Part shown: piece after piece, positions 33,235 through 42,036 of the stretch
How the letters are laid out: each line of letters starts with the position of its first letter
Position numbering within the stretch: the stretch's first letter is position 1
DNA from: Dyella_B nitratireducens
Lineage (GTDB): Bacteria > Pseudomonadota > Gammaproteobacteria > Xanthomonadales > Rhodanobacteraceae
NCBI RefSeq assembly: GCF_049532905.1
Contig: NZ_CP064032.1
Coordinates: 1 to 64,000, forward strand
DNA length: 64,000 bases
Direction of reading: 5' to 3'
Made by a program: the position numbers and the translations under genes
Notes under the pieces: generated by a model
Database searches by the model: none
The model's input: only the letters and a program-made list of their open reading frames with translations
What the model was told of the DNA's origin: nothing

Positions 33235-34389
33235 ATGATGGCGACATTATTAAACGGCCTTGCAGCTCGCGTTCGAGCGCAAAGCTTTGTCACAAGTACG
33301 CGAATTTCCGTGCGCTCCAAAGGGTATGCAAGAACATCTTCTATTGGGTGGAAGCCGTGCTTTGCTTTGGTCATAGCGATGACCTCACATCAAGCTTCTG
33401 CCCGGGGTAATGCTTCTTGCACTTATACGCCGTCCGACGCGACGTTTACGCCCGGAGCAGGTTCGCTGGTGGTTCCATCATCATTAGGGGTGGGGGAGCA
33501 GCTTGTTGATCGTAACTTCACCGTCCGCACGAGCAGCAGGATGATTTGCCGCAACGTTCCCATAGGCAACCCCGTGGTCCGCAACATTACCCTGACCACA
33601 CCGCTATCGCTGGCGTCCGGATTTAATGACGTCTGGGAGACAGGCTATCCGGGCATTGGCGTGCGTCTTATTCTTTGGAATGGCCAAGCCTTAACTGCGC
33701 AAACAAGCCCTGTATTGGCACAAGCGGATAGTCCGAGTAGCGGTGCCAAAGGATTTTTCGGGGTCTACAGTGCCTTGGGGCCACTTAATACCAGCATGCA
33801 ACTTGTAAAGACGGGTCCCATTGCTACGGGCAGGTTTCCTGGTGCTCTAGTTGGGCGTGACTATGCGACCGAAGCCTACGTTCCGAGTGCCAAAGGTAGC
33901 GTACCCCTTTTTAATTCCCTTACGCTGCTTGGCACGCTTCTATTGGGTGGGTTGGATATTGTCGTCTCCCATCCCACTTGCAATCTTGACATTACCGTTG
34001 CCAAGGTCGTGCTGGATACGTTTCAGCTCAAGAATGTTCCAGCATCGCATGAAGGTTTTGGCTATAAGGATTTCTTGATCAGCGCTGTTTGTCAGGGTGT
34101 ATCGATTGCCAGTTTTACATTTAGCGGAACACCATCGTCAGCGGATGGCCATCGCTTTGCCAACATGGCTGCAGATGGGGCGAAGGGTATCGATGTGGGA
34201 TTGGCATGGAACATCAATGGACAAAGGCACATCCTTCCCGCCAATGACAGCTGGGATCAGCGCACGATCGATGTCGATGCGTCCAGCGGCACGGCCACGC
34301 TTCCTCTAAGTGTTTCTTACTGGCGTACCGGCACGCCAACGGCCGGTGCAGTCTCCAGCGATATTATGGTTGTGATCAGTTATCAATGA
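33235..34389 (+). CDS. Two-domain fimbrial tip adhesin, copy 2
   Basis: A 384-residue paralogue of the adhesin at 27244. Both have a long N-region (about 40 residues) before KPCFALVIAMTSHQASA. Matching features include GSLVVPSSL, FNDVWETGYPGIGVR, QLVKTGPI and the C-terminal pilin domain (CNLDITVAKV, AVCQGVSIASFTFSG, terminal VVISYQ). The receptor-binding part has diverged, suggesting a second ligand. It stands alone after the autotransporter, with only a remnant of an usher upstream, so it probably uses the usher and chaperone of the first operon. Confidence 0.85.
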   Translation: MMATLLNGLAARVRAQSFVTSTRISVRSKGYARTSSIGWKPCFALVIAMTSHQASARGNASCTYTPSDATFTPGAGSLVVPSSLGVGEQLVDRNFTVRTSSRMICRNVPIGNPVVRNITLTTPLSLASGFNDVWETGYPGIGVRLILWNGQALTAQTSPVLAQADSPSSGAKGFFGVYSALGPLNTSMQLVKTGPIATGRFPGALVGRDYATEAYVPSAKGSVPLFNSLTLLGTLLLGGLDIVVSHPTCNLDITVAKVVLDTFQLKNVPASHEGFGYKDFLISAVCQGVSIASFTFSGTPSSADGHRFANMAADGAKGIDVGLAWNINGQRHILPANDSWDQRTIDVDASSGTATLPLSVSYWRTGTPTAGAVSSDIMVVISYQ

Positions 34390-34776
34390 GCATGCATCAT
34401 CCTCGCGTTTTCTGCATTAGATGCAGTAGGGCATCGTCTGCAATGAAGCCTTGCTATTGATGAAAACTCATTTCCGCCAACTGCGCCAATAGCGGCTGGG
34501 TACGCATGTTCGTGGTGGTCAGCGCAGGTCGGTGTGCTGCCGAGAGAGGCCGCGGTGGACCCTGAGTGTCGTGGTGCGGAGGCTGGCAACCTGGGCGTGA
34601 CGATCCAACACCTACACCCCGTGTCATGTACGACCAGGCGCAACCTGCGTAGGCCACGGTGGGAGGTAGCACCGACGTTGTACGTCAGCGAAAGCGGTTA
34701 CAGCCCGATTGATACAGGCCACATGTTCGCTGCCAGGACTGGCATTGTTGAGTTCAACGAAAAAAGGATGATCGTT
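34390..34776. other. Intergenic region after adhesin copy 2
   Basis: About 390 bases in which I find no gene that I can support. An open frame that begins at 34534 covers part of it but lacks a ribosome site and has an unlikely composition. Confidence 0.4.
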
Positions 34777-34980
34777 ATGCTTAAAACGGAACACTTCGGC
34801 ACTCGCACCCTGCAGGGTTGGATACCGCATCTGCGCAGGTCCAGTTCATATGGGACGTTGCAATGCCCTGTGCGGGTGGAGATTGATCGCCGCGACACAG
34901 ATCAATTGCCCTTGCCGTGCTACGACCGGGACGGCAACCTCCGTTATGTGCTGCCTGGTGGCAGTGATGTCACTGCGTGA
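34777..34980 (+). CDS. Small hypothetical protein
   Basis: A 67-residue frame, MLKTEHFGTRTLQG through LPGGSDVTA. AAAAAGGA lies about nine bases before the ATG. No family is recognised and no signal peptide or membrane segment is present. The next frame starts right at its stop, and both precede a strong terminator, so a short transcript is plausible. Low confidence as protein. Confidence 0.35.
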   Translation: MLKTEHFGTRTLQGWIPHLRRSSSYGTLQCPVRVEIDRRDTDQLPLPCYDRDGNLRYVLPGGSDVTA

Positions 34981-34981
34981 C

Positions 34982-35248
34982 ATGGACCGGCTCGTGACAA
35001 CAGAAGATATGGCCACTTTGCTGGGTATGGCCGATGAAGGTTTAGGCCGCGAATGGTTATGCCAGGCTTGGTGGTCTGATGATGTCCGTTTAACGGTGCA
35101 CCCACTGCGGACGAAATGCTGGCGTGCATCCGCGGGCAAGAGACATGAATCAGGTGACGCGATTGAAGGAGTCGGGGCGAGTGCCAAGACCCATGGCGCT
35201 TGCAAGAAGTGGCTAGCGCCATGGGTCCCGGCTTTTTTCATACCCTAG
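34982..35248 (+). CDS. Doubtful small frame before a terminator
   Basis: An 88-codon frame opening MDRLVTTEDMATLLGMADEG, loosely like a small helix-turn-helix start. The frame runs through the terminator at 35188-35238, which is unusual, so the true gene may end earlier or this may be non-coding. No ribosome site is clear. Confidence 0.2.
   Translation: MDRLVTTEDMATLLGMADEGLGREWLCQAWWSDDVRLTVHPLRTKCWRASAGKRHESGDAIEGVGASAKTHGACKKWLAPWVPAFFIP
35188..35238 (+). terminator. Rho-independent terminator
   Basis: A 13-bp perfect stem (GACCCATGGCGCT with AGCGCCATGGGTC) around a 14-base loop, then CCGGC and six T. It shows that the 34.4-35.2 kb stretch is transcribed on the plus strand. Confidence 0.8.
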
Positions 35249-35690
35249 GAACTTCCGTGTGCCCTGCGCGAACTATCGATCAATGCGACCTGGCGTATGC
35301 GATACATATGTATGGCAGAAATTTTCGCCATAGTGTTGTAGAGGGATAGGCAGCACGGGATTTGCCTGACAGGTGTTGCAAAGTCGACGAGTATGTTGGT
35401 AGTAGAGTCATATCAACTGTCAACCCTATATGCGCTTGAATAGCACGCAATTGATGTGCACTTTTATGCGGCTATATGCAGGAGAAGTCAGGGATGCGAT
35501 GCAAGCAAGAAATGTCAGCTTACGCTTACGATAAAGATCGAGAAGATTACGGTAGAAACGGCCTTGGTTTTGCTATTTGATGGCGTTCCCCTTTGACGCG
35601 AAGTTCAAGCGTGCTTACGCTGGTGTGCGTCCATTTTTTGTCAAAGATGGGCGTCGCTTCCAGAAAAATCGCTACCGTAACGAGAAAAAT
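35249..35690. other. Intergenic region before the small exported protein
   Basis: About 440 bases without a gene that I can support. Open frames here have no ribosome site. Confidence 0.35.
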
Positions 35691-36179
35691 ATGTTTATCT
35701 CCTTCTTGATGTTGGCCGCCATGCCTCTTTCGCCTGTTGGAAATGACACCACTGAACAAGCGTCAATCAGTGTCCAGTTGGGCAAGCCTACGATCCAGCA
35801 GAAGCTTTTCTACAGAAAAATGTATGAAAAGAAGCCCTTTCCTGATGCGACGTTGTTTTATTATGACAACGGCATGTACAAGATCATTTCGCAAGGGGAG
35901 GAGCACTACGGTGTGTATGTCGTGCGTGGCCATGTGAATGATGAAGAGTATTCGGTTCATTACATATCGCTTCCTTCATCCGACTGGGGCGGCAAAACCG
36001 CCCACCATTATCTGAAGTTCAATCGGAAGACAGGCAAGTTCACGCAGCAGGCCAGCTGGGAAGATGATCCGGATATAGCGCCGCAATATGGCGACTTCTC
36101 TCAGGAAAAAAACACGGTTGCCGACCCGCGTCCGATTACATGGAAGACTCATTCCACACCCGAGCAGCAGCGCGATTAG
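35691..36179 (+). CDS. Small putative exported protein
   Basis: A 162-residue protein if it starts at 35691; an upstream ATG at 35577 without a ribosome site would make it 200. The chosen start gives a short hydrophobic leader (MFISFLMLAAMPLSPVG) that could be a signal peptide. The body is aromatic and charged (FPDATLFYYDNGMYKII, HYGVYVVRGHVNDEEYSVHY, then DWGGKTAHHYLKFNRKTG), suggesting an all-beta fold. No family is recognised. Confidence 0.6.
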   Translation: MFISFLMLAAMPLSPVGNDTTEQASISVQLGKPTIQQKLFYRKMYEKKPFPDATLFYYDNGMYKIISQGEEHYGVYVVRGHVNDEEYSVHYISLPSSDWGGKTAHHYLKFNRKTGKFTQQASWEDDPDIAPQYGDFSQEKNTVADPRPITWKTHSTPEQQRD

Positions 36180-36296
36180 GCCGTATCATCGGATATTGCT
36201 TCATCTGATGGGTGCCGGACCTTAGCCAGGCTGTTCACTACAGCGGGTTAAGAGAAGATGTCCGGTTTGTGGTAACGCTTGATCTTGCCTTGTGTT

Positions 36297-36371
36297 CGCA
36301 GGTTGGAGTGCGAACCCCAACATCGCCATGCTTATCGCCATGCCATGTTGGGGTTCGCACCCCAACCTACG
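36297..36371. repeat. 75-bp palindromic repeat
   Basis: Arms CGCAGGTTGGAGTGCGAACC and GGTTCGCACCCCAACCTACG flank CATCGCCATGCTTATCGCCA-like loop sequence. Same family as 18217, 41968, 43736 and 54100. Confidence 0.8.
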
Positions 36372-36534
36372 CAGGCTCTGCGTGAGATTCCCACTTCACG
36401 CCCGTCAAGACACCTGATTCTAGATAAGAATACCGCATGACATATAGACATGTTCACCACAATGCGGCTGGTCATGGCAAAGACATTTGCGCACAGCCAT
36501 GACCGAGGTGCATGCCTTCGCAAGGATATGCTGA

Positions 36535-36717
36535 GTGAGTTACGAACAGCCTATGTCGCTACCCCTGACCATCGCACAGCGTGGATTATGGGTAGGTCAG
36601 AAAATCGGTGCTACGAACGCTACCTTGAACATCACTGAGATGTTGGAGGTCTGCGGTCCGGTGAAACCCAAGCTCTTCATGCGCGCCTTGTGGCAGCTCA
36701 CGCGCGAACCGGGGTAA
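36535..36717 (+). pseudogene. NRPS condensation-domain stub
   Basis: A GTG start with AAGGA eight bases upstream opens a 60-codon frame whose residues LPLTIAQRGLWVGQKI, then NITEMLEVCGPV and FMRALWQLTREPG match the first 50 residues of a condensation domain of nonribosomal peptide synthetases. The frame then stops. It is a remnant of a large gene, with the rest deleted; the family 5 hydrolase gene lies just beyond on the other strand. Confidence 0.65.
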
Positions 36718-36752
36718 GGGAAAATGTGGATCTGACGCCAGCACAAGCACCC

Positions 36753-37943
36753 CTAGCGGCGCATGCGAGTTTTTAGCAGCTGCATCAGTACTCCGTTTCG
36801 TGGCAGCTCCTCGCTCTTGCCTTGTTCCGTGAATTGGTAGAACCGACCTGGTTTAAGGCTGAATGGTAGTTCGTAATCCATGCCATCCCATATATCTTCG
36901 CGGAAAGCATAGAAAGCCCAGTGGCCGCCACGGGCATCGATGGCGTCGATCACATCGACAAGATAAGGGCCGCAATCCGTCCAGCGACGCATGCAGCCAA
37001 ATTCGCCGACCACCACGCGATTGGGTTTGATCTCATGTTTCTTTGCCCAATCGAATGCCAGGTCGACATACTTGGCGACGCCCTTGCGGTTCCATATCCA
37101 GGTGCCGTCGGCGTAGTCGGTTGTCGTGCCTGGGTAGCGCAAGGGCTTCTCGCGCCTCATGTTCGGCGAACTGGTTGCCTCATAGGGCTCATACATGTGA
37201 AAGGCATAGAGCAGCTTGTCGTCGTCCAGTGTTCGGGGCCATGCCGCGAGCGAGCGTGAGCCGGCGTGGAATCCGCTATCGACCATGATGGGTGTGAGCT
37301 TATCGACGGCACGAATGGCCTCGATCATTCTTTCGTAGAGCGTCAATAGATCGTGAGGTCCCCCTGCTTGTTCTTTCTGCCAGGCTTCGAGATCGTGCAT
37401 GGATGCGGTTTCGGGAAGGTCAGTGTTTTTTTCAGGCGCAGGTTCGTTGATGAGGTTATAGGCCGCCACTGCCGGGTGGTCTTTCAGCGCAGCGGCAAGA
37501 TCTCTCCAGAAGCGCACTGCCTGGTTGGCAAAGGCGGGATCGGTCCACAGGCGATCGTCAAATTTGCCCTGGTTTTGCTGCGTCCAACGCGCTCCTGGCA
37601 GTACCAAAGGAACGATGGCGACCTTGAGGCCAGCCGTCTGTGCCGCGTCAAGCGTCTTGCGCAGGACCGCGAGATCCGCAGTCTTCAGTCCATCATAATG
37701 ATCGGCGTCACCAACAAGAAAATCGCGCCCCTCTCCTTCCCATTTGCTGAAGGTCAGGCGCACCCAGGTCGCACCGGTTTCCGCAAGCGCATTGAAATAA
37801 GCCTGGTCCGGTGGTGCTCCGTTGAAACTGTTTCCGCCTTTCTGCGGGTTGTTCCAGAAATTGATGAGATCGGCTGCGGCGGCAGGACCCGTCATCAAGG
37901 TTGCCATAGCTAGGTAGAGTAGGGAGTTGTGTGTGGATTTCAT
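36753..37943 (-). CDS. Secreted glycoside hydrolase family 5 (cellulase/mannanase-like)
   Basis: A 396-residue enzyme with a signal peptide (about 1-24, ending AAA). The (beta/alpha)8 fold shows the two catalytic glutamates of family 5: Glu167 in NLINEPAP (acid/base) and Glu314 in VVVGEFGCM (nucleophile). ATWVRLTFSKW and YAFHMYEPYE are further family strands. It hydrolyses beta-1,4 glucans or mannans; the subfamily cannot be fixed by eye. GGAGG ten bases upstream picks the ATG at 37943 over one 33 bases earlier. With the chitin-binding proteins it fits a plant or fungus associated life. Confidence 0.85.
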   Translation of the reverse strand: MKSTHNSLLYLAMATLMTGPAAAADLINFWNNPQKGGNSFNGAPPDQAYFNALAETGATWVRLTFSKWEGEGRDFLVGDADHYDGLKTADLAVLRKTLDAAQTAGLKVAIVPLVLPGARWTQQNQGKFDDRLWTDPAFANQAVRFWRDLAAALKDHPAVAAYNLINEPAPEKNTDLPETASMHDLEAWQKEQAGGPHDLLTLYERMIEAIRAVDKLTPIMVDSGFHAGSRSLAAWPRTLDDDKLLYAFHMYEPYEATSSPNMRREKPLRYPGTTTDYADGTWIWNRKGVAKYVDLAFDWAKKHEIKPNRVVVGEFGCMRRWTDCGPYLVDVIDAIDARGGHWAFYAFREDIWDGMDYELPFSLKPGRFYQFTEQGKSEELPRNGVLMQLLKTRMRR

Positions 37944-38331
37944 CGACGCGCCGCCTCCGTGGGCTGATCGGGACACTCTTGATTAAGAGCACTTCAAGTC
38001 CGACGAAGTTCAGGCATTCCGTTCCTGAGCGTGATTAGGCCGAGTTCCGCAAGTGCAATCAGGCCGGCGGCTTTGCAGCGCAGCCGTGACAAGCAGGCCG
38101 TCGGATGGTGACGGCGGCGCATGGCGAGCATCTTCATTGTCAATGCGGGTGATGAGTATCAATAATATGTGTGATAATCGACGCTCTCTTGGAGAGCCAT
38201 TTCTGGCAAGTCTTCGCTTAGAGATGGTTTTTAATCAACGAGTTAAGGTGCACTTATTGTTCCCTTCACCCGCTCCAAGCATCCCTCTCCGGTCCCCACT
38301 GAGATTTCCCAACCCGACAGCGTGAGCTGAC
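37944..38331. other. Intergenic region at the island/core boundary
   Basis: About 390 bases. No gene. An AT-rich stretch around 38145-38185 (GATGAGTATCAATAATATG, then TGATAATC) could hold promoter or Fur-like sequence, but I cannot establish it. The base composition changes to GC-rich after this point. Confidence 0.35.
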
Positions 38332-38784
38332 ATGGCGGATGTGATTACCCTCGGTTGGCGGGAACGCTTGGCATTGCCGCAGTTCGGCATCGCTTCGCTC
38401 AAGGTCAAACTGGATACCGGTGCGCGCAGTAGTTCGCTTCACGTGGACGAACTGGAAACCTTTACGCGTGATGAGCAGACATGGCTGCGCTTCATGGTGG
38501 GGCTTGGCCGTCGATCGGCACGCCAGGTGCAATGCGAGGCGCCAGCCTGCGATCGGCGTGTGGTGGTCGACACCGGCGGGGGGCGCAGTGAGCGTTGGTT
38601 CATTCGTACCGAAGTGATGCTGGCTGGCCAGCGTTTCGAGGTTGACATAAATCTGACGGATCGACGGCACATGCTGTTTCCTATGCTATTGGGGCGCACC
38701 GCCCTGGTCGGGCGCTTCAAGGTCGACCCTGCACTCTCCTACACCCTGCCCAAGCCCGCGCATACTATGGTGCAAAAGCCATGA
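38332..38784 (+). CDS. RimK-associated ATP-dependent zinc protease family protein
   Basis: A 150-residue protein of the pepsin-like zinc protease family (PF05618-type) found next to rimK. TLGWRERLALPQFGI, then VKLDTGARSSSLHV shows the aspartic-protease-like DTGA loop; PMLLGRTAL is the conserved second strand. In Pseudomonas a RimB of this type works with RimK on ribosomal protein S6 tails. The stop overlaps rimK by four bases (ATGA), so the two are translationally coupled. Confidence 0.85.
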   Translation: MADVITLGWRERLALPQFGIASLKVKLDTGARSSSLHVDELETFTRDEQTWLRFMVGLGRRSARQVQCEAPACDRRVVVDTGGGRSERWFIRTEVMLAGQRFEVDINLTDRRHMLFPMLLGRTALVGRFKVDPALSYTLPKPAHTMVQKP

Positions 38785-39674
38785 AAATCGCTGTCCTCTC
38801 GCGCAATGCGCGGCTGTATTCCACCCAGCGTCTGGTCGAGGTGGCGCGCGAGCGCGGCCATGTCGTGCGCGTGCTCGATCCGCTGCGGTGCTATGTGCGC
38901 ATCTCGCCAGGTGAGGTGGAGATCCGCTACAAGGGCAAGGCGTTGCACGACATCGATGCAGCGATTCCACGCATTGGCACGTCGAGCACGTTTTACGGTA
39001 CGGCGGTGCTGCGCCAACTTGAGATGATGGGCGTGTACACCCCCAATTCGTCCGACGCCGTGCTGCGCGCACGTGACAAACTGCGCTGTCTGCAGATTCT
39101 TGCCGCAAAAGGTCTGGACATGCCGGTCACGGTCTTTGGAGACAACCCGGACGACACCACCGACGTGCTGGACATGCTGGGTGATCCGCCGCACGTGATC
39201 AAGCTCAACGAAGGCAGCCAGGGTACCGGCGTGGTGCTGGCGGAAAAACGCAGCGCCTCGCAAAGCGTGGTGGAGGCCTTCCGTGGCCTGTACGCCAACT
39301 TCCTGGTGCAGGAGTTCATCGCCGAAGCCAAGGGCAGCGATCTGCGCTGCTTCGTGGTCGGTGGGCAGGTGGTTGCGGCGATGCAGCGCGAAGCGGTGGC
39401 CGGTGAATTCCGCGCCAACCTGCACCGTGGAGGCACTGCCGTAGCCGCCAAGTTGACCACTGCAGAAAAGCGCATTGCGGTGGATGCCGCCGAGGCCCTG
39501 GGTTTGGGCATCGCCGGCGTCGACCTGCTGCGCTCCAAGCGCGGTCCGCTGCTGCTGGAGGTCAACGCATCGCCGGGACTGGAAGGCATCGAAGCGGCAT
39601 CGGGCGTGAATGTGGCCGAACACATCATTCGTCATCTGGAGCGGCACGTTGGCAAGACGCCGAAGCGTGCTTAG
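38781..39674 (+). CDS. rimK: Ribosomal protein S6 glutamate ligase RimK
   Basis: A 297-residue ATP-grasp enzyme of usual RimK length. MKIAVLSRNARLYST starts the N-terminal domain, IKLNEGSQGTGVVLAE is the ATP-binding loop, and LLEVNASPGLEGIEAASG the metal-binding end. It adds glutamate residues to the C-terminus of ribosomal protein S6 and can make poly-glutamate. It is coupled to the upstream protease-like gene. Confidence 0.93.
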   Translation: MKIAVLSRNARLYSTQRLVEVARERGHVVRVLDPLRCYVRISPGEVEIRYKGKALHDIDAAIPRIGTSSTFYGTAVLRQLEMMGVYTPNSSDAVLRARDKLRCLQILAAKGLDMPVTVFGDNPDDTTDVLDMLGDPPHVIKLNEGSQGTGVVLAEKRSASQSVVEAFRGLYANFLVQEFIAEAKGSDLRCFVVGGQVVAAMQREAVAGEFRANLHRGGTAVAAKLTTAEKRIAVDAAEALGLGIAGVDLLRSKRGPLLLEVNASPGLEGIEAASGVNVAEHIIRHLERHVGKTPKRA

Positions 39675-40008
39675 CTGTTTTCACGCCGACAACACAAATC
39701 CCAAGGATGTTGCCCCATTAACCAAGCAGTGAGTGCGGGTTAACTGCCACGTAACTGCCTGACCCCTATAAAGGTCTCACTGTTTGTTTGCTCGCTACTT
39801 CAATCGCAAGGGCGACAGCAGACGACGGTATCGGGGCAGTAGCTTCAGCCCGGGTGCAGCGACGCACGGTCGCGGTATCCGGGCTTTTTCTTTGTCCGAT
39901 GCCCCTTCCGAATGCTGGCGTTCAGCATGGCGCTTAACATTTGCGCCGCGCACTCGTTAAGCTTGGAGACGTCCCGGCCGGTGCGCCGGTTGCGTAGCGG
40001 AGAAACGC
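39675..40008 (+). promoter_or_regulatory. Region between rimK and the response regulator with a terminated short transcript
   Basis: The 334-base gap has a possible -10 (TATAAA at about 39768), a GC-rich segment and a terminator at 39847-39890, followed by the presumed promoter of the response regulator. The transcript of about 100 bases could be a small RNA or simply the rimK 3' end. Confidence 0.35.
39847..39890 (+). terminator. Rho-independent terminator
   Basis: AGCCCGG pairs with CCGGGCT around an inner CGAC/GTCG hairpin, followed by five T and CTTT. Confidence 0.75.
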
Positions 40009-40695
40009 ATGCGCGTTCTAGTGATTGAAGATAACAGCGATATCGCCACCAACATTGGCGATTATCTGGAAGATCGTGGCCACGTCGTGGATTTCGCCGG
40101 AGATGGCGTCACCGGTCTGCATCTGGCCGTGGTGCATGACTTCGACGTCATCGTGCTCGACCTGACCCTGCCGGGCATGGATGGCCTGGACGTGGCCCGC
40201 AAGCTTCGCCATGAAGCCCATAAGCAAACGCCGGTACTGATGCTGACCGCCCGCGATGCGCTCGAACAGAAGCTCACCGGCTTCGAGTCCGGCGCGGACG
40301 ATTACATGACCAAGCCCTTCGCCCTGCAGGAACTGGCCGCGCGCCTGGAAGTGCTGGCGCGCCGTGGCAAAGGTCCACAGAGCCGGGTGCTGAAGGTGGC
40401 CGACCTGACCTACAACCTGGACACCCTCACGGTGACCCGCGACGGCAAGTCCATCCAGCTCAACCCGATCGGCCTGAAGCTTCTACAGGCGTTGATGGAG
40501 GCCAGCCCCTCCGTGGTCACGCGCCAGGACCTGGAGCAGAAGGTGTGGGGCGAGGAACTGCCCGACAGCGACAGTCTGCGTGTACACATCCACGGGTTGC
40601 GCGCCGCGATCGACAAGCCGTTCGAAAAGGCGTTGATCCATACACGACACGGCATCGGTTACCGCATGGTCGATCCGGATGCAGTCCAGGCGTAA
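40009..40695 (+). CDS. OmpR-family response regulator
   Basis: A 228-residue two-component regulator. The receiver domain (1-115) has the acidic pocket EDN at 7-9, phosphoacceptor Asp51 (VLDLTLPGMDG) and Lys102 (TKPFAL). The C-terminal winged helix (about 130-222) has the OmpR pattern (NPIGLKLLQALMEASPSVVTR, quoted in part as LLQALMEASPSVVTR, then VHIHGLRAAIDKPF, HTRHGIGYRM). It overlaps the kinase gene by 17 bases. PhoP/QseB-like; the stimulus is not evident. Confidence 0.93.
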   Translation: MRVLVIEDNSDIATNIGDYLEDRGHVVDFAGDGVTGLHLAVVHDFDVIVLDLTLPGMDGLDVARKLRHEAHKQTPVLMLTARDALEQKLTGFESGADDYMTKPFALQELAARLEVLARRGKGPQSRVLKVADLTYNLDTLTVTRDGKSIQLNPIGLKLLQALMEASPSVVTRQDLEQKVWGEELPDSDSLRVHIHGLRAAIDKPFEKALIHTRHGIGYRMVDPDAVQA

Positions 40696-41965
40696 GCTGC
40701 GATTTCGACTGCTGATCTCATTCGCGCTGTTTGGTTTTGGCCTCAGCGCGTTGTTCGCGGCTGCGTCGTTGTATGTGCGCGCCAAGGTCGAGAATCAGCT
40801 GGTCAATGCGAGTCTGCAAAGCGATGTCGATCAGGCGGTCGAAAATGCGCATAGCAATCCCGGTCAGCCGGTGGGATCGCGCCTAATCGACGCCTGGATG
40901 TGGAGCGACCGTACCATCTACAAGGCACCGCTCGGCTGGCAGAACCTTGCAACTGGCGTGTACGACATGCACGACGTGGACAAGGACGGCCACCCCAGAC
41001 ATTACAAGCTTGCGGTCGCGCGCAAATATGGTCTGATCGGTTTCATCAGTTATGACATCAGTCGTGAGGACCTAGGCAAGCGCCAGCTCATCACATCGCT
41101 GATCGCTTCCGTCATTTTGTTCAGCCTGCTGTCGCTGGCGATCGGCATGTGGCTGTCGCGCAAAGTACTCAAGCCGGTTACCGAGCTGGCGCATCGTCTG
41201 CGTGACTTTCGCAAGGCGGGGCGTGCCGAACTGCTGGCACCCCATTTTGCCGATGACGAAGTGGGTGAGCTTGCGCAGGCGCTCGATGAATACTCCACGC
41301 GCCTCACGGCGATGGTCGAGCGCGACCGCGAATTCAATTCCGATGTCAGCCACGAGTTGCGCACGCCGCTGGCCGTGATTTCCAGCACCACCGAACTGCT
41401 GCAAGGTTCGCCTGATCTCACCGACAAACTGCGCGAACGCTTGAAGCGCATCGAGCGAGCATCACGTCAGGCGACCGAGCTGATCGAAGCGCTTTTGCTG
41501 CTGTCGCGCGCCGAACGCCGCGGACCTACGCGGGGCGAAATCACCGACATCGCGAAAGTGGCTACCGACGTCATCGACAGCCAGCGTCCGCAAATTCGGG
41601 ACAAGCCGATCGAAGTCGAGCTGCTGCAGAACGATTCGGTGACCGTCAATGCACCCGCTTCCGTGCTATCGGTAGCACTCACCAATCTGATCGGCAACGC
41701 CATCAAATACACGCTGGAAGGCCGTGTCACGGTGGAGGTCGGAAAAGGCCGCATCGACATCATCGACACCGGCCCCGGCATCAAACCCGAAGACGCGGAG
41801 CGTCTGTTCCAGCGTGGCGTGCGTGGTGAAGGTGCGGGTGGCAGTGGCGCCGGCCTGGGATTGGCGATTGTGCGACGCCTGTGCGAACTCTACGGCTGGG
41901 ATGTCTCCATGAAGCCGCGCACAGATGCCAACGGGGCGATTGCCAGCATCGTCTTCGAGCGTTGA
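40679..41965 (+). CDS. Sensor histidine kinase partner of the OmpR-family regulator
   Basis: A 428-residue membrane kinase with two transmembrane helices (about 10-32 and 135-158), a short periplasmic sensor between them, a HAMP-like linker, His225 in DVSHELRTPLAV, the N box NLIGNAIKYT, G1 DTGPGI and G2 GAGLGLAI. It should phosphorylate the regulator encoded just upstream. A 68-bp palindromic repeat follows its stop by two bases and may end transcription from both sides, as sdaA converges. Confidence 0.93.
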   Translation: MQSRRKLRFRLLISFALFGFGLSALFAAASLYVRAKVENQLVNASLQSDVDQAVENAHSNPGQPVGSRLIDAWMWSDRTIYKAPLGWQNLATGVYDMHDVDKDGHPRHYKLAVARKYGLIGFISYDISREDLGKRQLITSLIASVILFSLLSLAIGMWLSRKVLKPVTELAHRLRDFRKAGRAELLAPHFADDEVGELAQALDEYSTRLTAMVERDREFNSDVSHELRTPLAVISSTTELLQGSPDLTDKLRERLKRIERASRQATELIEALLLLSRAERRGPTRGEITDIAKVATDVIDSQRPQIRDKPIEVELLQNDSVTVNAPASVLSVALTNLIGNAIKYTLEGRVTVEVGKGRIDIIDTGPGIKPEDAERLFQRGVRGEGAGGSGAGLGLAIVRRLCELYGWDVSMKPRTDANGAIASIVFER

Positions 41966-41967
41966 AT

Positions 41968-42035
41968 GTAGGTTGGGGTGCAAACCCCAACGCAACGGTG
42001 TACGTGGCAATGTTGGGGTTTGCACCCCAACCTAC
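41968..42035. repeat. 68-bp palindromic repeat between convergent genes
   Basis: GTAGGTTGGGGTGCAAACCC at left and GGGTTTGCACCCCAACCTAC at right, perfectly complementary for 20 bases, with an inner short loop region. It fills the gap between the histidine kinase and sdaA and could act as a two-way terminator. Confidence 0.85.
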
Positions 42036-42036
42036 C

